NCBI GenBank assembly: GCA_002633025.1
Contig: NMRB01001507.1
Coordinates: forward strand, 64,398-128,397
Reading direction: 5' to 3'
DNA from: Notospermus geniculatus
Lineage: Eukaryota > Nemertea > Pilidiophora > Heteronemertea > Lineidae
DNA length: 64,000 nucleotides
Shown here: piece after piece, positions 1 to 11,355 of the stretch
Numbering within the stretch: position 1 is the first letter of the stretch
How the letters are laid out: the number at the start of each line of letters is the position of its first letter
Program-made: the position numbers and the translations under genes
Notes under the pieces: generated by a model
What the model saw: only the letters and a program-made list of their open reading frames with translations
Databases searched by the model: none
Told to the model about the DNA's origin: nothing

Positions 1-3000
1 ACAAGGCCAAAATCTATGACGTGACCCACATTTGCTGTTTGCTCGCTTCGCGTCATCGCCGCTACGCGGCGGTTCGGGTCGTTGCGTCAAGGCTACTGCT
101 TACTGCCAAGAAATGAGATTGTGAGTGGTATTTTTCCGTTTGAAGTGTCTGCATTTGTTCTATGGACGTTCGAACTTGCGAACCGAGCGAGTGAAAAAAG
201 TGGCGGCCATTGCCGGTCGACATTTCATGAAATGTCGCACCTTTGGTGACGTCAGAGCGGTCGACATGCCAAAATTCCTCATGGTCACGTGTGCGGTCTC
301 AGCCAATCGCATTCACGGAAACTTACTTGAGGTACGGGATTCGCCGTTTTGACCTCACTTGAACTCGGAGCAGAGGCGGGTCCTCCGCGTACGACCAACG
401 TCTCAAGTCGTATGAGGTCTCGGTCAGAGATCACTTGAATTAATTGCCGACATGGTCGAGTGAAAGCAGGGTTTACGCTGACAATTTTCTCCAACATTCG
501 GAGTTCACATATAGGCCTACACACCGTCGGTGTTGGACAAAGATATGGGTAAAATGTTTTTAAACATATTCTTCAAATGTTGCTATATTGGAAAAGAACT
601 GGCAAGCGTAAAAACAGGGGTCAAAAGATTGTGTTGTTCAGGTATGTTGAAATATTGGAAAAATGTTACCAGTGTTTCTTGCTTACTCCTACGTTCTGAT
701 CTGTTGTGGATCTTCAACTGGCGAAATGCCTTTGTTTCTTTCAACACAAATCCTCCCACACCATCGACGAAGAGGAAGATACTGCCTATCTATCTCTATA
801 GACTGATCAATAGACCTTCAGTATTTCCGTCAGTATTGTCTCATTTCACCGATTACCCGGCCTGCCTGCGCGAAACACATCCGAATCAACCATAAACCTC
901 TTCTGACAATCTCATCATCAATATTGTGATCCTCTTACAACCAAATCCGCCTAACTGCTACCTTACTGTGCCATTGGTGATATTGGGCAAACTGCAGTCG
1001 GAAGTCATTGGTATCCTTAAGAGATACCCTGAATAGAAGATGCAATCCCTGGTGAGGTGTTCAAGTTAATCGTTCATTGTTTTGGATCGAGGTTTCGTGG
1101 CGGGGTAGTTCCTCATAGAAATTCACCACCAAACGTTTCATCCAGCTCCGTCGCATATATATCTTAAAGATAAAACTTCTCTGTTGGGTAACATACATGT
1201 AGCAGCAAGATCAATGTTTGGACTTGGTGCGCAATATTTATTGTTTTGGGTACCATTTGTTACCTCTGTTTGCTTCGAAGGCATGTCCACACATGTATTT
1301 GCTAGAGCCCTGGTGAGAAAGCAACGCGTGAAGGGTTCGGCACCAATCGGATGGGTTAGTTAAAGCTGACGAATGGATATGTAGGCCTATACATCATAAT
1401 ACACATTGTACACCGTGTGTGAGCTGAGTGAGCAGACTAATCAGTATCTTGGAATTTTATGGCCGATTTTGAACCACGAACTGCAGGCTTTGGCCAGGAA
1501 TGTGATCATTCATATGCAACGCATTTGGCCGCTATCATTCCCACCAGACGAGTTCGGGCGCCAAAATATCTCTCTGCCGTTGCTCATAACCAGTAAACAT
1601 ATCCCTCACCTTTTCTTGCCCATCAGCACAGTATATGAAGCAATAAACCTTTGTACGTTGGCCAAAGCGGCCATGTTCCATTGTAAATCATTCCATAATT
1701 ATCCCGGTGTCTTTCGCACTGGTGACAAAAGAATACGCCATCAGTCAAGTTGATTGGAGACTGAACAACCCATCCACAGACATTTATCAAACAACAAACG
1801 GACTGCAACTGAAGGTACCCCACTAAATTCACATTATTATTGTCGGCTTATGGACATCCGCAGGAGTGTTCCGGTAATTTCGGCCAAGGATTACTTGGAT
1901 GACATTATTATCTATATCGAAGTATCTGAAGTTGTCGTCCGGGTAACTATAGCGGTACGACCTGTTATTATGACCAGGCAATAAACAAAACCATTGTGCA
2001 AATCATCTGGAGGGCTATCATTTAATCAACATCCCCCAAAATTCCCTTCGGGAGTTTTGTGCCGTCGCTTCTTCGGCCAAGGCCTATCTCGTAGGATAGA
2101 AAAAATAAACCGTTTTCCTGGAATTATATCAAAAAATATGGTGTAGTTCTAACTTGCTTATAGAAATCGAGAAAAAAACACTTAACTTGCCTGCCCTGAT
2201 TTCTGACAGAAATCAAATGTGTGTGTACTGCAAACACAAAATGCTTTGTTGGATAGTCAGCGTTCTATGCAACTTCTCGAAATGCATGCAATAAGTTAAA
2301 AACTACAACGTTCAGTAAATATTAAAATTCAGAAAACAAATTTGATTTAGCAGAAGTGATCGTTCCCCTATGTATTAAGTTTGCCATGATTAAAACGAAG
2401 TGATGTTTGAGTTTTATGGAAGTCAAACATGGTAAAATTTGTATACATCGAAACAGCAAACAAAAATTGAACTGGAAACGTTGCCGGCATATTGACGTCG
2501 CGTTGGCGAAACGTCTTGTTTGAAAGACACCCAGAAGAATACGTTTAGCGTTAGACTAAACACTAAAAGCAGCTAAGGGTCGTTGCCTTCTAGCTACGTA
2601 AGTAAATGCAGTTCCGTGAAACGATTAAAAAGACATACTGAACCTCGTGAAAATGTTGAACACAACAGGTAAATGTCACAAGCACCCTGTAGGCTTCTGA
2701 CGGCGCAATGAGACACAGACAGGAAACATTTCTCAGTTTTTCTGTTTCTTGAATGTAGGACGTAATGCGAAGTTGCTAAATTACCAACGGGTATAACTAG
2801 GCTTTTGTTTGTATAGACAACAGTCCATTCTAAAAGTTGTCCATGAGGTTTTGGGCTATGGAACAACAACTACCGAACAGATTTCAAGGAAAGTTGGGGA
2901 ACGAAAACATGAACCAGAAAGCGGACGGACATAAAAAAACGTTCCATGACATTTTCCCCAAATGACCTTTGAGTGTAGGGCTAAAATGACGAAAATCTAT

Positions 3001-3152
3001 GCAACTGCAACCAATGATCATTTGAACATGGAAATGGACATCGAAAACATTGATTTGTTCCACGATCAACAGCTCTAAAACCTGGCTGTCAGTTTGGCAG
3101 GTAAAATATTATAATGAGATTAAATGATGCCAATAAACTTCGTTGAAATCCG
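1..3152. other. No recognisable gene
   Basis: Both strands hold only short open frames (up to about 120 codons) with no domain I recognise, and they overlap each other on both strands. The stretch contains scattered TAGGCCTA octamers (for example near 512 and 1382) and a TACATGTA near 1192. I see no repeat with defined ends, no RNA gene and no splice-supported exon. Confidence 0.5.
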
Positions 3153-3157
3153 TCCTA

Positions 3158-3421
3158 AGGGAGTAAGAAATAAAAGTGGAAAATAAAAAGTGGACAATAG
3201 GAAATTTTGGAATTTTGAGCGAATTTGTCAATTTCTTTGGGAGAAATTTTTTCCCATTTTGAGAAATTTTCTTAAAATGACATGACATTTTGTCTGCGTT
3301 TTCGGCGATATTTCTCAAAATAGGAAAAAATCTCCTCCCAATTTGAGAAATTGAAAAATTTGCGCAAAATTCCAAAATTTCCCACTTCTTATTTTCCACT
3401 TTTAATACTTCTTACTCCCTT
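3158..3421. mobile_element. Foldback (MITE-like) element, AGGGAGTAAGAA ends
   Basis: About 264 bp whose two halves are near reverse complements. The left end reads AGGGAGTAAGAA followed by AAAGTGGAAAATAA, and the right end reads the complement (TTATTTTCCACTTTT, then CTTACTCCCT). The arms continue inward through AAATTTTGGAATTTTG / CAAAATTCCAAAATTT. TCCTA occurs immediately outside both ends (3153-3157 and 3422-3426) and may be a 5-bp target duplication. There is no room for a transposase, so the element is non-autonomous. I cannot assign a superfamily. Confidence 0.75.
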
Positions 3422-3426
3422 TCCTA

Positions 3427-4091
3427 TAATTTTTTCCTCCAGCGCCCAAAAGTCATGGACAATTACTTTTAAATTGACTTTACGAATAGGTATGTGTCTA
3501 CCAGGTCTGTGACCTCTGCCTACCTAGAACATCATTAAATCTGGTGCATGACAGAGCTGGAATGATGAAAAACACTTCAACAGTATTATAGTATGGGAAG
3601 ATCAAAGTTGGATACTACTGTGTAGGAGGAGGGGATGGTACGGGAGCCTCACCTTAGCTAGACTGGATCTTGTACGAAGCAAATATGCAGGTTCTAGGCA
3701 CAGTCCCAGGTTACCGTTTGAGAAATACAACCGACAATTGCGCAGTACGTCGTCTAGATGACAATGGAGAAATTTGGATCGAGTTACAGTCCGAGCATTA
3801 CATAGAGTTATTCGCTTTTATTCGTACGATTATCTTGTTTCGATACAATGACATTATCCCTCAGATGTACATTTTACATATTTGGAGTGACTGCCGTGCC
3901 TTACTCACTAAAGGTAATTACATCATTGAATAAGCATCGTCAGTGGGGTATTTGTAATGATAAAGAAAATAATTGATAGAGACATCCCATGGTTAATTCA
4001 AATGTCCCATCGACAGCAATTTTGAACGAGGTTCCAGGGGGATCTCGAGGTTAGTGTATAGTAGTGGTAAAGTCAAGTTTATGTTTCAAAA
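3427..4091. other. No recognisable gene
   Basis: Unique-looking sequence with one 87-codon open frame (3670-3933, plus strand) that matches nothing I know. I see no repeat boundary. Confidence 0.45.
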
Positions 4092-4290
4092 CATCAGGTG
4101 TGAAGGGAAAGAATGTCCTAGGAAAAACTGTCCGGGGAACAAAAGATCCTATTGTTACATTCTAATCTCTGACAATTGGTTTCTATACGCATGCCGCTTA
4201 TTCCGTCATTCATGTCATTCAACAATAGAAGTGGACACTTTTTACAGGGGGACACTTTTTACTGCTACACCGGGACCGAGACCGTCGGGA
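4092..4290 (+). repeat. Dispersed repeat, inverted partner near 17.6-17.8 kb
   Basis: This stretch matches the reverse complement of about 17638-17800. Shared landmarks in order are CAGGTGTG, AAAGAATGTCC (AAAGAATATCC in the partner), GAACAAAAGATC, the TCTGACAATTGGTTTC / TCTGGTGATTGGTTTC pair, GGACACTTTTTACAGGGG, and ACACTTTTTACTGCTACACCGGG against ACACTCTTTATTGTTACACCGGG. The partner lies inside a TA-flanked foldback element (17602-17898), so this is probably an older copy of the same element with eroded ends. No coding function is visible. Confidence 0.6.
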
Positions 4291-7200
4291 ACAGCACCAT
4301 GGAGGCCAGTCAGCCATTTTGAATTCAAATTTGACACACTACAGTCCATTTCAAAAGTAAATGTCCACGATGTTTTGGGCACTGGAGCATGAAGAACATT
4401 CCCTGAAGTACATCTTCATTGACATTGTTCATTACGTAACTTTTCACTCACCTAAATAATGTTAGCGATATCTTTATAACTGGCGTGATTCTCGGGTCTT
4501 TTGGTTCAGCATCCTTGAGTCGTGAACGGTATTACACTCGTCTGAAAGATATATTCATGCAACTCCATTACTTCATTATACATGTAGAGGCCTACCTTTT
4601 TCATCCAATGTCGTTAGGATATCAATATCAAGATAAAAATGACCTGTGCATCGCGGCTGAAATACACCAAATTGGCTGTGGATTAGGCCTATGTATTAAA
4701 GATGGTATCATGGGTATTTTCGGGGGCCACGAAAATCACTGTTTATTTACATTTTGTTTGTTTGTATCCATTCTTTCTTTTTATGAGTAATTTGTTGGTA
4801 GCATTTTCTCCTGAAACAAAAATTATTCAATTTCGTGAGTTTGCATGTCCCAAAAGTCCAAAATAACATAATATAACCGAGGGCCAAGTCCATCTAGCAT
4901 CCAGGAAGCCGACACCCAAGCCGCTTATCATAGAGCAAATCTACCTCATAGCCCAGAACTGAACAGAAAACGACCTGCTGGTGATGATGCCTGGGATTTT
5001 CTGAGGTGTAGTTCAGGGTCATCGCTCAGGAACTCGTAAATCAATCCAAGAGAAAATACTATCAATGCCATTATACTTTTGAAAGTCCGTTCATCATTAT
5101 GATAGATGACGAAGTATATACTGTCAGGTTCAAACGTTCAATTTAATTACATAATCATTACGGACGTTTTGTGGCGTCCCTGTGGTAGGACGTCACTTTT
5201 GTTCATTACATTACATGCACTATATATATGAAATCCCGTTGTTGTGTCATAGTCCGATCCTTGGCCTTGGCTTACTTTGGATGATTATCACTGACACCGC
5301 TACAAGGAAGATGTACACAAAAACCTTCGGGAATGCACGAAGACCCCCCCCCCCGAAAAAAATTCTACTGTCATCCTTCCGATCACGTTGCCTTTGTTCG
5401 TCGGCCTTGAAGATGAGGCGACTTTGACGAACAACGTCCTCATTCCTGAAAGCAGGCCCGATTGATGGAAGCTGAAGATGTCCCTGGGCGTCAGTACCAT
5501 CGTTCAATGGCTTTTCTCGTCAACGAAAGCCAATGGATTTAGTGCCAAGGGCAAGACAGTAAACCTTCTGTGGGAAACATATCCCACCCTGGGCAGTAAT
5601 ACCCTTGAACCTAACTAAGTGACGGAAACTGCGACCTTGGAAACCATGTAAGACCAATTACTTCGAAAACAAAGAAACTGCAACCCTTTCAGTAGCAAGA
5701 AATCAAACTTGAGATATCTGAGAATATCACCACTTGCATCGACGCTAGGTTTCCATCTTGAAATGTAGTGCGCGCGCGGAGCGAACAGTAGAAATTCTTC
5801 TATTTGTAAAGCGGTTACCCATCACGTCGTTTTCTACGCTTACAATATAGATCGTTGAAGATAGGTGTATAAAGGTAGGCCCCCCTATACAAACATCGGT
5901 GAAGTAGATATAAAGTAATAATAAAGTTATTCTGTTTCATTTTCGACAAGATAAATACTGTTTTCTGCAAATAATACCATTTTGAAAAAGAAGTTCGCGT
6001 CACGTGATAGACCAGCCCACCGACGATGACGTCAAGATTTTCAAGATGGCGATCTAGGCGTCAATGGCAGTGTTAAAATTTTCGTCCAAGTATCAAAAAA
6101 TTTCAACGCTGCGTGGAGTATGCCAAGAAATAGCACGTTTATACATTGTAGGGTGCGTCGACAAAAGAGTTTATGAAGTTTTGGGCCAATTGGGATACTC
6201 ACAATGGTGTATCATGGCCCCACCACGCTGAGCTAGGTCTCAGTACGTTTTTGAAAATGTTGCCGAACGGGCTCAAACTGTGTGCGAATGGAGTGGACGT
6301 AGTTGTGTGCTCCAGAACTTCGAGACATTTTCTGGCCAACGTTACACGTTCTAGCCCGTTTTATGATGTTTTTAGAACGGGGCATGACGTTTTAAGATTG
6401 AACTATTTCAGTGTGACAGTGCCTTTAGATGTATCATAGGCCACTAAATCGTTGTCAGTTTTGCGGTGAGCAGTGATGTTTTTCACGGGTTTGCCTGGAA
6501 AGTCCTCGATTTATCAAATTACTTCGTATGTTAATTATCCCGCGATGCTGTGAAAACCGCACCGCTCGCCATAAATTGGAAACTGGCCCTAAGACACAAG
6601 AAGGTTTTCCTAGCACCACCCACAGACGATTTCACATAAAGTGTCAAGTCCTATAAAGAATCTGCGTCCTAGAATATTCTGCCGTTCTTCGATACTCATG
6701 ATCGCCGGTTCGTTAAGAGAACAATAAGATGGACACCAGCGCATAATGGTCTATTTTATTTCTCTTGAGTGTCTTCTAACCTGGTACAGAACAGATTACG
6801 GCGGACACAAAAGAAGCGAAATTAACACAATTACTGACGCCGTTGTCTGGTCGGGGGAAATGTTGGTTGATGGAGATATTTAGTGATGGGTTAGACAGTA
6901 CATAATGAGAAAAAAATACTGGTTGGTCTAATGATAAGGAGTCCATGACGAATCTACATTGCGATCCATCGGAACAACCGTTATGTTCTATTTTATCATT
7001 TTATCGATTGTACCCGGACAAAGCATCGAGTTTTCATTCCTATGAGGATACATTGTATTCATTGGCTTAGGACATGTAGGAAGGCAGCGATCTCGGTTCT
7101 TGGGAATAAACATGATACAAGTCAAGACTCCAAGGAGGGAATTTAATGAACTCAACTAAAAGACACCATCTCGCCTTCATATGAAATGTCGTCTGCAATT

Positions 7201-8086
7201 CGTTCAGACGTCACTTCTGTACGACGTCGTGGTGTTTTTATTTCTTTTGTTTACTGTAAAATCACGTTTAAGAAGTCATGTTGACAGTTGCCAAAATTAT
7301 TTCACTACCTTTATAAATAGGGTTCTTTTAAAGTGGGAGGGGATTAGCTGGCAAGAGCCAATCAGATAAAAGACCATGTTTTGTAAGCATGAGTAACAGG
7401 AGCAGTCAGCCGCGCGTATTGCCAAAAGATGGCAGTCAAGTTCAGCGGAATAATACACAGGAAAATCCAGGTGATCGGTGCTCGATCAAGAATGAATGGG
7501 TTCGCTATATATGCATTGAATTGGGCCGTAGTGACACCTATTGGTCAACTCACTGGCAGCTCCTAATCCTATTCTGGCCTACTGTTTCATTTTGCCACCT
7601 GTCAACTTGACCTGTTAAACGTGACTTTACAGTACATGTATAATTTGCATATGGGGTTTGAGGGTTAAATCGTACCCCTTTATACGTTCACCAGCCTCTG
7701 GTGTCAACGGTCAGATTGAGGTGGTCCTATGTAATCAGAATCGTTCCTGAACCAAATATGATAAAGCTTTTGTATTCTTTGGCTCCGCTTCTGTTCTACC
7801 ACAAACTTCCTCGACCAATCCAGTCGTATGATTAGTTTTCCTTTATCAATGCGATATGTTTGTATTCCTCGACCTCACCTTTGTTCTGTATATGAACATA
7901 CACTGATATGCCGTCTGAGAGGATATTCTGCGTCTTGTGTAAATTACATTTGTATTTGTTCATCACAAGATGAAATATACAAGGATTATGTGACTGTAAA
8001 ACGATGAATATCAAATAGCGGCCATTATTTTAATTCCTGCTGTCAACAAGCCTCTTCCGTTAATTAGTCTGCAGTTTTGTTTATTA
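4291..8086. other. No recognisable gene
   Basis: About 3.8 kb with no long open frame and no repeat with clear ends. It includes a poly-C run near 5344. Sites around 6142 and 7048 contain TACATTGTA, one of the putative transposon scar motifs discussed in the findings. A block sharing GAGCAGTCAGCC and CCAAAAGATGGCAG with the 17030-17060 region lies near 7403-7437; its nature is unclear. Confidence 0.45.
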
Positions 8087-8160
8087 CAGGGGTCGTCTCA
8101 AGAATCGTTCGATTCTTTAATGTCACGATTGAACTATCGCCATCTCGACGGTTATCAACA
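8087..8160 (+). repeat. Direct repeat with AGGGG(T/C)CGTCTCAA start, copy 1
   Basis: Begins CAGGGGTCGTCTCAAGAATCG and is followed by TCTTTAATGTCACGATTGAAC. A second copy starts near 8416 (CAGGGGTTGTCTCAACAATCG). The start resembles the GGG...GTCTCAAAA termini of the 3-bp-TSD elements at 29215 and 57495, so both may be end fragments of related elements. The TTAA element at 8176 sits between the two copies. Confidence 0.4.
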
Positions 8161-8253
8161 AGCCTTTTTCATTAAAGGAGCACGGTATTGGATCTCTAAT
8201 GCGTTATTTGACTGCCGACGTAGAGGGAACCACCTAGCGGCAGAAAAATGAAC

Positions 8254-8262
8254 TACACTGTA
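8254..8262. other. Putative excision scar TACACTGTA
   Basis: The homologous element at 32319-32945 reads AACTACAAAAATGC here, with a single TA at 32396-32397. This copy reads AACTA-CACTGTA-CAAACATGC, an insertion of CACTG plus a second TA. CA+CTG is what a 2+3-nucleotide footprint of an element with CAG...CTG ends would leave. Confidence 0.5.
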
Positions 8263-8282
8263 CAAACATGCATTACAAAATG

Positions 8283-8290
8283 TAGGCCTA
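8283..8290. other. Putative excision scar TAGGCCTA
   Basis: This copy of the TTAA element reads AAATG-TAGGCCTA-CG while the copy at 32319 reads AAATG-TA-CG (TA at 32418-32419). The difference is GGCC plus a duplicated TA. Confidence 0.6.
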
Positions 8291-8413
8291 CGTAGTAAAT
8301 CGGGTCAATTCGCCGACAACGTAGTTAGTCCCTGGGTTGGAGAGTGGCGCGGTGGCGACGACTGTCGAGAAAAAGTGGAAATACCGTGGTCCTTTAAACT
8401 GATAGTTTTCTGT

Positions 8414-8475
8414 ACCACAGGGGTTGTCTCAACAATCGTTTGACTTTTTCATGTCACCATTGAGCTGTTCCTAGG
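8414..8475 (+). repeat. Direct repeat with AGGGGTTGTCTCAA start, copy 2
   Basis: Second copy of the repeat at 8087, aligning through ACAGGGGTTGTCTCAACAAT and TTTTTCATGTCACCATTGAGC before diverging. Confidence 0.4.
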
Positions 8476-9094
8476 CGTCTGGTACGAAATCATTTCCTGC
8501 AAGCATTCAGTCGAATAATTTGATGTGTGTGAATACTGTAGTGGTGGCAAACGAGCCGAGAGGGGAGATAGGACCGGCTGGCTGGAATTTTCCAGCGTCG
8601 ACCGCAGCGATATAGGCCTACAGGCAGGACGCTGCAAAAGAATCGATCAAGAAATTGATCTAGTCGATGGAACGGCTAAGAAAACAACATTGTGACCTCT
8701 AAATTGTTCTATACATCATTTGCCTTGCCTTCACATGCCCACTGGATACTGAATTTTCTGTCTTGATCCATTGTCCAATAATGATTACTGTGTCCAATCC
8801 TTTTGGGGTTCCAAGTTACGCTTCTCTAGTAGCATCAATCCGCTCACATTTCCAATATTTTTCCATTAGCGACAAGGCCAGCTAGACGAGTTGTCTGATT
8901 GGTGCAAGTCAATAGCTGATGAAAAGTAAACTGTTGTTGGTCATCACGATCTTTTTACATGCACTGGAGAGCCATAGATTTCAAGATTCCCATCATCGTT
9001 CGTCTTGGTTGACTAGACGTATTCACTATACCATATACAGTTCGTGATTGTTGGTGACGGAGAGCTACCATTTTCGTAATATTTCAAGACATTG
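8476..9094. other. No recognisable gene
   Basis: About 600 bp of unique-looking sequence between the 8.1-8.5 kb repeats and the 50-bp minisatellite. I see nothing I can name. Confidence 0.4.
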
Positions 9095-9332
9095 TACAAG
9101 GATTGTCTCTATGTGCGTGCATTGCCCTTACCATTTCGCATTACTATGAGCATTGTCTTTATGTGCATGCATTGCCCTTACCATTTATGTGCATGCATTG
9201 CCCTTACCATTTCGCATTACTATGAGCATTGTCTTTATGTGCATGCATTGCGCTTACCATTTCGTATTACTATGAGCATTTTCTTCATGTGCATGCATTG
9301 CGCTTACCATTTCTTGTTATGAGCATTGACAT
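9095..9332 (+). repeat. Minisatellite, ~50-bp period
   Basis: Tandem array with unit TATGAGCATTGTCTTTATGT followed by GCATGCATTGCSCTTACCAT and TTCGYATTAC. Units start near 9095 and 9145, then follows one shortened unit and at least two further full units. Degenerate units continue beyond the foldback insertion at 9335-9475. Because 50 is not a multiple of three, successive units read in different frames, so the short open frames across it are artefacts. Confidence 0.8.
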
Positions 9333-9334
9333 TA

Positions 9335-9475
9335 GCGAGTTTTCGCAAAGCCCCCGAAACGCCAACAACGCGAACGTCTATCCTTTTGTTCGGTGCTCTC
9401 TTCATGGCATCGAACAATGGGATTGGCGTTCGCGTTGGCGTTTCGGGGGCTTTGCGAAAACTCTCTACTACTTCG
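9335..9475. mobile_element. Foldback element, TA flanks, GCGAGTTTTCGCAAAGCCCC ends
   Basis: A 141-bp element with about 35-bp terminal inverted repeats beginning (G)CGAGTTTTCGCAAAGCCCC and continuing CGAAACGCCAA, bounded by TA at 9333-9334 and 9476-9477. It has interrupted the 50-bp minisatellite. Related copies are at 24784-24911 and 62074-62197. The internal block around TTTTGTTCGGTGCTCTCTTC is shared, in inverted orientation, with those copies. Confidence 0.8.
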
Positions 9476-9477
9476 TT

Positions 9478-9600
9478 CATTGTGCCTTACCATTTCGTAA
9501 AGCATGTAGCCTATTATAAGCATTGTGTGTCGATGCATGCATTGTGCTTATCATTTCGTAGACATTGTCTCTATGCATGCATTGTGTGCCACCATGTCAT
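9478..9600 (+). repeat. Minisatellite continuation (degenerate)
   Basis: Continues the 9095-9332 array after the foldback insertion: TTCATTGTGCCTTACCATTT, then GCATGCATTGTGCTTATCAT and GCATGCATTGTGTGCCACC. Units are more diverged than those on the left side. Confidence 0.55.
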
Positions 9601-10237
9601 GTCTCATTATGATAAAATTTCAAAATCATTGGAAACTGCCAGAAGCAGTTGAATATTGCCAGCTCCACCGCTCTCATTGCTCATAGTCAACCAGTCCTAA
9701 ATTGGTCGATTGAGTCGCTATTTATTCAAGTGAGCAATTTCATGGAAAATGAGATATAGGAAAATGGTGATTATTGATTTCAACTTTTAATTCAAATATT
9801 GACCACGATATCCAATCAGCGCGATTGTGTTTGGAGGATGTGCTATTTTTCGTAGCAACTTAGACAAGCGATGCAATAAATGCATTAAGTGGGTTCCGTC
9901 GTCAGCATTCTGATATTAGGTGCCATTGCTTGTTTCGAGAACTGGAGTCCAAATCACAATAAGATTTCCATGCTTAGTGGAAATGCACATTAGGTCACAT
10001 GTATACGATGAGCTGAATATGAATTAATTTTGAAGGAACACCTTGAAGTTTGATTTAAAAGATTGCATCTTGGAGTCACGAAACGCGGATTTCCCGTTTC
10101 GCTGGCGATTTTTGTTTCTTTTTGATGAAGTCACGATTACATGTACTTTGGGAAACGATTTTAAAAGTGTTGTCAATTTACAATGTACTATTCTGAGTTG
10201 TTTTTGAAAATAGACAACAGAAGTAGGAGGAAAAGAA
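9601..10237. other. No recognisable gene
   Basis: About 640 bp of AT-rich unique sequence. I see no repeat ends and no credible exon. Confidence 0.4.
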
Positions 10238-10239
10238 TA

Positions 10240-10357
10240 GGGAGGTTTCGCAAGCGCCCGGTTAGGCCATACGACGACGTTTATCTATTGTTTGGGTATA
10301 CCCAGACAATAGATAAACGTCGTCGTAGGGCCTAACCGGGAGCTTGCGAAACCTCCC
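10240..10357. mobile_element. Near-perfect hairpin element, GGGAGGTTTCGCAAG ends
   Basis: A 118-bp foldback with arms of about 52 bp that are almost perfectly complementary (left GGGAGGTTTCGCAAGCGCCC, right GGGAGCTTGCGAAACCTCCC, internal GACGACGTTTATCTATTGT / ACAATAGATAAACGTCGTC) and a small loop around GGGTATACCC. TA flanks both ends (10238-10239 and 10358-10359). The terminal motif TAGGGAGGTTTCG is shared with elements of different internal sequence at 23734, 25631 and 59837. A transcript across it would fold into a long precursor-like hairpin. Confidence 0.85.
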
Positions 10358-10656
10358 TAATACCTCATTCCTTTACCACGACATGTAGGCTAATTACTCA
10401 TGTTGTGAGGCCCTGAGCAGGCTTTTTCTCTCTGATTTGCTGTCACGGTTAAGAGTGACAGCACAGGTTGTCAGTTAATAAATGGGAACCTCTAATTAGA
10501 AGTAGGCCTATTGTAAAGTAGACAACAGACTGGACCTACATGTAACCCTGGATAGATAAAGTTCGATATAGTTGAGAATTTGAAGAATAAAGGCCTACAT
10601 GTACGTGGCAAACGTGACTTGCGACCGGGCCATGATGTGACCACTAAAGGCGGTGA

Positions 10657-11081
10657 CTTTTCTGTTTTGTCCATCTGCGTCTTCTCCAACCTTAAAACGT
10701 GGAAGATTTTGAAGATATTGAATATGGAGAACGGTTTGATATTTTAAAGTTCAATATTCTTTACTCTGGTCCACACCTATCCCATCTGTTTCTACTCTGA
10801 CGCAAGCACACCCACACTGGTGAAATCTTCCTATGACATCAACACGGTACAAAACTTTTCTGTTTGTCCATGCACGGTTTCTCCTACATTATTACGTAGA
10901 AGATTTTGAAGATATTGAATATTGAGAAAGGTTTGATATTTTAAAGTTCAATATTCTTTACTCTGATCTCCAATTATCCCATCGGTTTCTACACTGATAA
11001 TAACACACCCATCGGTGAAATTTAATCCAATGACTTCAAGACGGAACAGCATTCTGTTTTGTCCATCTACGTCTTCTCCAA
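10657..11081 (+). repeat. Tandem satellite, ~197-bp period, running into an assembly gap
   Basis: Units begin at about 10657, 10855 and 11050 with TTCTGTTTTGTCCATCTRCG and contain GAAGATTTTGAAGATATTGA and GATATTTTAAAGTTCAATAT. The first two units are full length at about 197 bp; the third is cut off by the N run at 11082. No open frame is maintained across units. Confidence 0.8.
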
Positions 11082-11355
11082 NNNNNNNNNNNNNNNNNNN
11101 NNNNNNNNNNNNNNNNNNNNNNNNNNNNNNNNNNNNNNNNNNNNNNNNNNNNNNNNNNNNNNNNNNNNNNNNNNNNNNNNNNNNNNNNNNNNNNNNNNNN
11201 NNNNNNNNNNNNNNNNNNNNNNNNNNNNNNNNNNNNNNNNNNNNNNNNNNNNNNNNNNNNNNNNNNNNNNNNNNNNNNNNNNNNNNNNNNNNNNNNNNNN
11301 NNNNNNNNNNNNNNNNNNNNNNNNNNNNNNNNNNNNNNNNNNNNNNNNNNNNNNN
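11082..11355. other. Assembly gap (274 N)
   Basis: A run of N that interrupts the third unit of the ~197-bp satellite. Sequence to the right of the gap does not match the satellite unit, so the array ends somewhere inside the gap. Open frames drawn through the N run are meaningless. Confidence 0.95.

Larger units (their letters stand above)
8176..8393. mobile_element. TTAA-flanked non-autonomous DNA transposon
   Basis: A 218-bp element with terminal inverted repeats AGGAGCACGGTATT / AATACCGTGGTCCT, bounded by TTAA on both sides (8172-8175 and 8394-8397). A second full copy at 32319-32945 has a matching empty site elsewhere in this window, which confirms the boundaries and the TTAA target duplication. 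A 3' fragment lies at 22466-22575. TTAA targets are known for the piggyBac and Kolobok superfamilies; the AGGAG start is closer to what I recall for Kolobok, but this is inference. Compared with the copy at 32319 it carries two extra TA-bounded insertions (8254-8262 and 8283-8290). Confidence 0.85.

Noticed and set aside
9092-9322. Open frame with repeated MCMHC/HALRLPF peptides
   Set aside because: Produced by the 50-bp minisatellite; the frame changes from unit to unit.
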